From an uncultured Bacteroides sp. (lineage in GTDB: Bacteria > Bacteroidota > Bacteroidia > Bacteroidales > Bacteroidaceae), in contig NZ_CAJTSC010000083.1 in NCBI RefSeq assembly GCF_910578895.1, positions 1 through 9,638 on the forward strand: a stretch of DNA of 9,638 bases. The letters are read 5' to 3'. The translations under genes were made by a program, and so were the position numbers. Each line of letters opens with the position of its first letter. Position 1 is the first letter of the stretch. This document shows positions 6,503 to 9,638 of the stretch, in pieces. Below the pieces are notes generated by a model. The model was not told the origin of the DNA. It ran no database searches and saw only the letters and a list, made by a program, of their open reading frames with translations.

Positions 6503-6967
6503 ATGGCTTATATGTCAGAAGAAGGCTACAATAAATTATTGGCCGATTTGAAACAGCTGGAAACGGTGGAACGCCCCAAGATTGTGGCAGCTATCGCTGA
6601 GGCGCGCGATAAGGGTGACTTGTCGGAAAATGCGGAATATGATGCGGCAAAAGAAGCTCAGGGGCTTCTTGAAATGAAAATCAATAAGTTGAAACAGGTG
6701 ATTGCCGATGCGAAGATTATTGACGAGTCTAAGCTGAAGACCGACAGTGTGCAGATACTGAACAAGGTGGAACTGAAGAACGTGAAGAATGGCATGAAGA
6801 TGACATATACTATTGTATCTGAAAGTGAAGCCAACCTGAAAGAGGGAAAGATTTCCGTAAACACTCCGATTGCACAAGGTTTGCTTGGCAAGAAGGTGGG
6901 CGATGTGGCTGAGATTAAAGTGCCGCAGGGTGTTATCAGCCTGGAAGTAGTGAACATATCATTTTAA
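6503..6967 (+). CDS. greA: Transcription elongation factor GreA
   Basis: Binds the secondary channel of RNA polymerase and stimulates cleavage of backtracked RNA, rescuing stalled complexes. The 154 residues are close to the usual 158. The N-terminal antiparallel coiled coil (about 1-75) carries the tip sequence GDLSENAEY (38-46); D39 and E42 correspond to the catalytic acidic pair that positions magnesium. The C-terminal FKBP-like domain (about 80-154) has NTPIAQGLLGKKVGD (120-134) and ends in a beta strand (VISLEVVNISF). The start is set by the strong Shine-Dalgarno. A terminator-like hairpin in the leader suggests conditional or autoregulated expression. The HIT gene follows 54 bases downstream on the same strand and probably shares the transcript. 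Confidence 0.98.
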   Translation: MAYMSEEGYNKLLADLKQLETVERPKIVAAIAEARDKGDLSENAEYDAAKEAQGLLEMKINKLKQVIADAKIIDESKLKTDSVQILNKVELKNVKNGMKMTYTIVSESEANLKEGKISVNTPIAQGLLGKKVGDVAEIKVPQGVISLEVVNISF

Positions 6968-6970
6968 AAG

Positions 6971-7002
6971 GTAAGGCAGGTCCGCATGCGGGCTTGCCTT
7001 AC
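6971..7002 (+). terminator. Hairpin between greA and the HIT gene, likely partial terminator
   Basis: GTAAGGCAGG (6971-6980) pairs with CTTGCCTTAC (6993-7002) with one G-T pair, and CCGCATGCGG inside is self-complementary. Only a weak T/A-rich stretch (TTTATATA) follows. It starts three bases after the greA stop. It may reduce read-through into the HIT gene or mark an RNA processing point; no other promoter for that gene is seen in the gap. Confidence 0.55.
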
Positions 7003-7021
7003 TTTATATAATAAATAGGTT

Positions 7022-7414
7022 ATGGCAACAATATTCAGTAGGATTATCGCAGGTGAGATACCTTGCTACAAAGTGGCGGAGAATGACAGGTTCTTTGCGT
7101 TTCTTGATATCAACCCGTTGGTGAAGGGGCATACGCTGGTCGTTCCCAAACAGGAAGTGGATTATATCTTCGACTTGGGTGACGAGGATTTGGCGGCAAT
7201 GCATGTTTTTGCAAAGAAAGTGGCGTTGGCTATCGGCAAGGCTTTCCCTTGCAAGAAGGTAGGCGAGGCTGTATTGGGTCTGGAAGTTCCTCACGCGCAT
7301 ATTCATTTGATTCCGATGCAGAACGAGAAAGATATGCTTTTCTCTAATCCGAAACTGAAATTGACGGATGCGGAATTCAAGGCGGTGGCAGACGCTATCC
7401 GGATGGCACTCTGA
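7022..7414 (+). CDS. HIT family protein (histidine-triad nucleotide hydrolase, HINT branch)
   Basis: A small cytoplasmic protein of the histidine-triad superfamily, typically hydrolysing purine nucleoside phosphoramidates or other nucleotidyl conjugates as a homodimer; the physiological substrate is usually unknown. The 130 residues form one HIT domain. Visible are the N-terminal IFSRIIAGEIP (4-14), FLDINPLVKGHTLVVPK (27-43), and the triad HAHIHLI at 91-97 with H91, H93 and H95, the last two flanking the catalytic position by family analogy. The N-terminal cysteines (CxxC) seen in many zinc-binding HINT proteins are absent (ATIFSR). Likely co-transcribed with greA. The start gives the normal family N-terminus. 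It ends just before a bidirectional terminator. Confidence 0.95.
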   Translation: MATIFSRIIAGEIPCYKVAENDRFFAFLDINPLVKGHTLVVPKQEVDYIFDLGDEDLAAMHVFAKKVALAIGKAFPCKKVGEAVLGLEVPHAHIHLIPMQNEKDMLFSNPKLKLTDAEFKAVADAIRMAL

Positions 7415-7437
7415 AAAGATTTTATTTCCTCCCCTAT

Positions 7438-7490
7438 ATAAAAGCAATAACGGGAATTGGACATTGTCCAATTCCCGTTATTGCTTTTAT
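7438..7490. terminator. Bidirectional terminator, 25-bp perfect hairpin
   Basis: The 25 bases at 7438-7462 are perfectly complementary to 7466-7490 around a three-base ATT loop. The outer arms are AAAAGC and GCTTTT, so either strand ends in a run of four U after a GC-containing stem core (CGGGAATTGGAC). It lies between the convergent HIT gene (+) and mannose-1-phosphate guanylyltransferase gene (-), 23 bases after the former and 36 bases past the latter's stop. Confidence 0.9.
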
Positions 7491-7526
7491 CTTTGGTGTT
7501 CGGTCTTTATCTTTTTAATTGTTAGT

Positions 7527-8612
7527 TTATATGTAATCTTCTCCCAGCTTGATTTGCGCATCGTTTACATACTTGCGTATGGCATGCTCCTCGTCTTTCT
7601 TGCAAATCAGTAGCACATTGTCCGATTCGGCAATGAGATAGCCTTCCAGTCCGTCAATCACGGCAACTTTGTTTTGTGGAAGTACGACAATATTATTTTT
7701 GCTGTTGTACAATAGCGACCGGCACTTCAGTGTGACGTTCTCCGACTCGTCTTTTTGGGAAAGGTCGTACAGAGACCCCCATGTGCCTAAATCAGACCAA
7801 CCGAAATCTCCCAATGACACATATACATTGTCTGCTTTTTCCATAATGCCGAAATCGATAGACACATTGGGGCATGCAGGGAAATTCTCGTCTATGAATT
7901 TCTTTTCTTCCGGTGTTCCGTATACATTCTTTCCGGCTTCCAGTTTGGTGGCCAATTCGGGCAGAAGTAATTCGCCGGCTTTGATGATGCTGTTTACGTT
8001 CCACATAAAGAGACCGGCATTCCAATAAAACTCTCCACTCTCCACAAACACTTTGGCTAACTCCAATTCGGGTTTTTCTGTAAAGGTTTTCACCTTATAG
8101 AAGTTATTGTCTATATGTTCGGCAATCTGTATATAGCCATATCCCGTTTCCGGGCGGTTGGGTTTGATTCCAAGCGTCAGGAGCTTGTCTGATTTGGCAA
8201 CAAATGCCAAGCCTTTCTCTACGGCTGAAAGAAATTCGCTTTCTTTCAAAATGAGGTGATCCGAAGGGGCTACTACGATATTGGCATTCGGATTTAAAGC
8301 ACGGATGTGATATGCGGCCCATGCAATGCACGGAGCTGTATTTCTGCGTGTAGGTTCTAATAAAATCTGTTCGGGTTTTAGTTCGGGAAGCTGTTCTTTT
8401 ACCAAGCCTGCATATAGGTCATTGGTTACAACCAGTATATTTTCCGTAGGGATTATTTTGTTGAATCGGTCGAATGTCTGTTGTAATAATGAACGTCCCG
8501 TGCCAAAAAAATCCAGAAATTGTTTCGGGAGGGTTTTACGGCTGAAAGGCCAAAAACGGCTACCGATTCCACCGCCCATGATTACACAGAAATTATCCTT
8601 ATTGGTTATCAT
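7527..8612 (-). CDS. manC: Mannose-1-phosphate guanylyltransferase (GDP-mannose pyrophosphorylase)
   Basis: Makes GDP-mannose from mannose 1-phosphate and GTP in the cytoplasm, feeding capsule, lipopolysaccharide, glycoprotein glycan and GDP-fucose synthesis. The 361 residues form the nucleotidyltransferase domain plus a short C-terminal region; the phosphomannose isomerase cupin of bifunctional ManC proteins (about 470 residues) is absent, as in other monofunctional enzymes. Motifs: MGGGIGSRFWPFSRKTLPKQF (12-32, GTP/Mg binding), VVAPSDHLI (113-121), FTEKP (177-181), FYWNAGLFMWN (195-205), SIDFGIMEKAD (251-261) and LGDFGWSDLGTW (267-278). It stands alone, convergent with the HIT gene and divergent from tRNA-Leu. 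The ATG has no Shine-Dalgarno; a weak -7 candidate (TACTTTAG on the minus strand, 8636-8643) lies upstream. No sugar-pathway neighbours are visible. Confidence 0.96.
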   Translation of the reverse strand: MITNKDNFCVIMGGGIGSRFWPFSRKTLPKQFLDFFGTGRSLLQQTFDRFNKIIPTENILVVTNDLYAGLVKEQLPELKPEQILLEPTRRNTAPCIAWAAYHIRALNPNANIVVAPSDHLILKESEFLSAVEKGLAFVAKSDKLLTLGIKPNRPETGYGYIQIAEHIDNNFYKVKTFTEKPELELAKVFVESGEFYWNAGLFMWNVNSIIKAGELLLPELATKLEAGKNVYGTPEEKKFIDENFPACPNVSIDFGIMEKADNVYVSLGDFGWSDLGTWGSLYDLSQKDESENVTLKCRSLLYNSKNNIVVLPQNKVAVIDGLEGYLIAESDNVLLICKKDEEHAIRKYVNDAQIKLGEDYI

Positions 8613-8714
8613 ATCAGATGTTTTAAAAGTTTCTGCTAAAGTACTGTATATTTTACAAACAAGGAATGCTTGGGAGGTATTTTCTCATTTTTTTCGCCTT
8701 TTTTCTTCAAAAGT

Positions 8715-8745
8715 ATTGTATGTTTCAAAAAAAGCCGTATCTTTG
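8715..8745 (+). promoter_or_regulatory. Promoter of tRNA-Leu
   Basis: ATTG (8715-8718, -33 element, one mismatch to TTTG) and TATCTTTG (8738-8745, exact -7 match) are separated by 19 bases, and the tRNA begins 25 bases past the -7 box. It is divergent from manC. Confidence 0.75.
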
Positions 8746-8769
8746 CACCGCATTTGAGAAATCAATGAT

Positions 8770-8853
8770 GCCCAGATGGCGGAATCGGTAGACGCGCTGG
8801 TCTCAAACACCAGTGGATTCACTTCCATCCCGGTTCGACCCCGGGTCTGGGTA
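8770..8853 (+). tRNA. tRNA-Leu, anticodon CAA
   Basis: Class II tRNA of 84 nt reading UUG codons. Acceptor stem GCCCAGA (8770-8776) pairs with TCTGGGT (8846-8852), including a G1-U72 pair, with discriminator A at 8853. Anticodon stem CTGGT/ACCAG (8797-8801, 8809-8813) encloses loop CTCAAAC, giving anticodon CAA at 8804-8806. A 15-base variable arm with a TGGA/TCCA stem (8814-8828) is diagnostic of Leu/Ser/Tyr tRNAs. T arm CCCGG-TTCGACC-CCGGG (8829-8845). CCA is not encoded; ACG follows the T72 position. It has its own promoter and terminator. tRNA-Leu 3' ends are known insertion sites for Bacteroides mobile elements such as NBU1, though the anticodon and core site may differ. Confidence 0.97.
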
Positions 8854-8858
8854 CGAAT

Positions 8859-8890
8859 AAACCCTGATAATCGCTTGATTATCAGGGTTT
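8859..8890 (+). terminator. Rho-independent terminator of tRNA-Leu
   Basis: A perfect 14-bp stem, AAACCCTGATAATC (8859-8872) with GATTATCAGGGTTT (8877-8890), has a four-base GCTT loop and a T-containing tail. It begins five bases after the mature tRNA end. Confidence 0.88.
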
Positions 8891-8904
8891 TCTACTTTCA
8901 TAGG

Positions 8905-8951
8905 GCGTACTAAATGTGTACTGAATGACGAATACAAAGAAAAGGTGTACT
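8905..8951 (+). repeat. Three direct copies of the heptamer GYGTACT
   Basis: GCGTACT (8905-8911), GTGTACT (8916-8922) and GTGTACT (8945-8951) are all in the same orientation, 11 and 29 bases apart, directly after the tRNA terminator. Such clusters can be binding sites for recombinase arm domains, excisionase or a repressor. The biological meaning is inferred. Confidence 0.5.
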
Positions 8952-9053
8952 TTTATAGTTTTTCTCCCTGCGTCTTTATGATTTCTTAACTATTACCTTA
9001 TCTTTTCTTCCTTATTATTGCCGATGTTTTCGGGAAAAGTGAGATTCTTACCT

Positions 9054-9061
9054 TATATTTG
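9054..9061 (+). promoter_or_regulatory. -7 promoter box before the partial terminal gene
   Basis: TATATTTG matches TAnnTTTG exactly and lies 28 bases before the ATG at 9090. A clear -33 TTTG at the right spacing is missing. It supports transcription of the following gene from here rather than from the tRNA. Confidence 0.55.
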
Positions 9062-9089
9062 TAGTAAGAACGTTTAAAGGCACACGATT

Positions 9090-9638
9090 ATGGAAAATCA
9101 TATAGAAACCAATTTCAGAGAAATACAGAAGATATTAGATAGTTGTATAGCGCATGACTATAAAACTAAAGTAGATGCACTATTTTTAAAACGTGAATAT
9201 TTGACGCAAGCCCAGCTAAAGGATTATTTGCGGCAAGAAATTTTCCGTGTGACTGAAAATATTGTAGCCATCCAACAAAAATACCGTGTCGTGCGTAACA
9301 TTGTATTGGACATGGATATTCCCGATTTTTTGTGGGAAAGTGGTTATTTTGAGGACTTGAATTATGATGAAAGAAAAAAGTATATCGGTTTCCGCTGCTC
9401 TGATTTTGATATGGATGCATATTTGCATGAACCGTCCTGTTATGATGGGCGGCTTCCTTATTTGTCCATTATCGTTAATCTTGTCGTGCTTTCCAAATAT
9501 TTGCGCTATCTGCAAGAACAGGAAAGCAATTACCATACAGATGCGGTTGCCATCCAAGAGCAAGCCTTGCCAAAAGAGAAAGAGGAAAGTGCAGATACTA
9601 ATCCAACCAAGATTGTGGGCAAAAGCAATCCTTTCAAG
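9090..9638 (+). CDS. Unrecognised protein, partial (3' end beyond window)
   Basis: The frame is open from ATG 9090 to the last base: 183 codons without stop. I do not recognise the family. The visible part is soluble and mainly helical, with no signal peptide or membrane segment. Residues about 1-70 are charged helix (LKREYLTQAQLKDYLRQEIF). An aromatic, acidic middle holds PDFLWESGYFEDL and FRCSDFDMDAYLHE. A hydrophobic helix (LPYLSIIVNLVVLSKYLRYL) follows, then a charged, glutamate- and lysine-rich linker ends in KSNPFK, where another domain could begin. It has a nearby -7 box. It is AT-richer, with more TTA/CTA/AGA codons, than the housekeeping genes to the left. The position just after a tRNA suggests it may belong to an integrated element; that is inference, and a regulator such as an RteC-like protein is only a guess. 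Confidence 0.75.
   Translation, partial: MENHIETNFREIQKILDSCIAHDYKTKVDALFLKREYLTQAQLKDYLRQEIFRVTENIVAIQQKYRVVRNIVLDMDIPDFLWESGYFEDLNYDERKKYIGFRCSDFDMDAYLHEPSCYDGRLPYLSIIVNLVVLSKYLRYLQEQESNYHTDAVAIQEQALPKEKEESADTNPTKIVGKSNPFK

Noticed and set aside
7438..7490. Perfect 25-bp palindrome considered as a mobile-element end or recombination site
   Set aside because: Its position between convergent genes and its AAAAGC/GCTTTT ends fit an ordinary bidirectional terminator.

Overview
The window looks like chromosomal DNA from a Bacteroidales species, most likely genus Bacteroides. Several intergenic regions carry the Bacteroidetes promoter element TAnnTTTG. Almost all starts lack a Shine-Dalgarno sequence, the tRNA does not encode its CCA end, and every recognisable protein has the form usual in this group. 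The species cannot be fixed from sequence alone.

Layout. Positions 1-362 hold no convincing gene but contain a degenerate palindromic repeat. An operon on the + strand (363-2394) encodes phosphate butyryltransferase and butyrate kinase, which together turn an acyl-CoA into the free acid plus ATP. The gap 2395-2812 is dense. It has a 154-bp long inverted repeat resembling a MITE or REP element, then a promoter box and a strong terminator about 80 nt apart (a candidate small-RNA gene), then the terminator of pnp. Polynucleotide phosphorylase (pnp, minus strand, 2813-4963) diverges from a lipoprotein gene at 5163-6314. That lipoprotein has a DUF4369-like N-terminal part and a thioredoxin-like domain in which serines replace both redox cysteines. 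Next come greA (6503-6967) and a HIT-family gene (7022-7414), probably co-transcribed. The greA leader holds a terminator-like hairpin and a full Shine-Dalgarno. A 25-bp perfect hairpin separates HIT from the convergent mannose-1-phosphate guanylyltransferase gene (minus, 7527-8612). A tRNA-Leu(CAA) gene with its own promoter and terminator follows (8770-8853).

Beyond the tRNA the sequence becomes AT-richer. Three copies of a GYGTACT heptamer lie just downstream, followed by an unrecognised open reading frame that runs off the window end (9090 onward). tRNA 3' ends are common integration sites, so this may be the edge of an integrated element, but no integrase or second att copy is visible.

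Most protein genes here are housekeeping: RNA decay, transcript cleavage, nucleotide-sugar synthesis, fermentation. The less described material is non-coding: the long inverted repeat, the candidate small RNA at 2640-2720, the greA leader hairpin with its unusual Shine-Dalgarno, and the heptamer cluster after the tRNA. I saw no CRISPR array, no transposase and no complete new multi-gene system.
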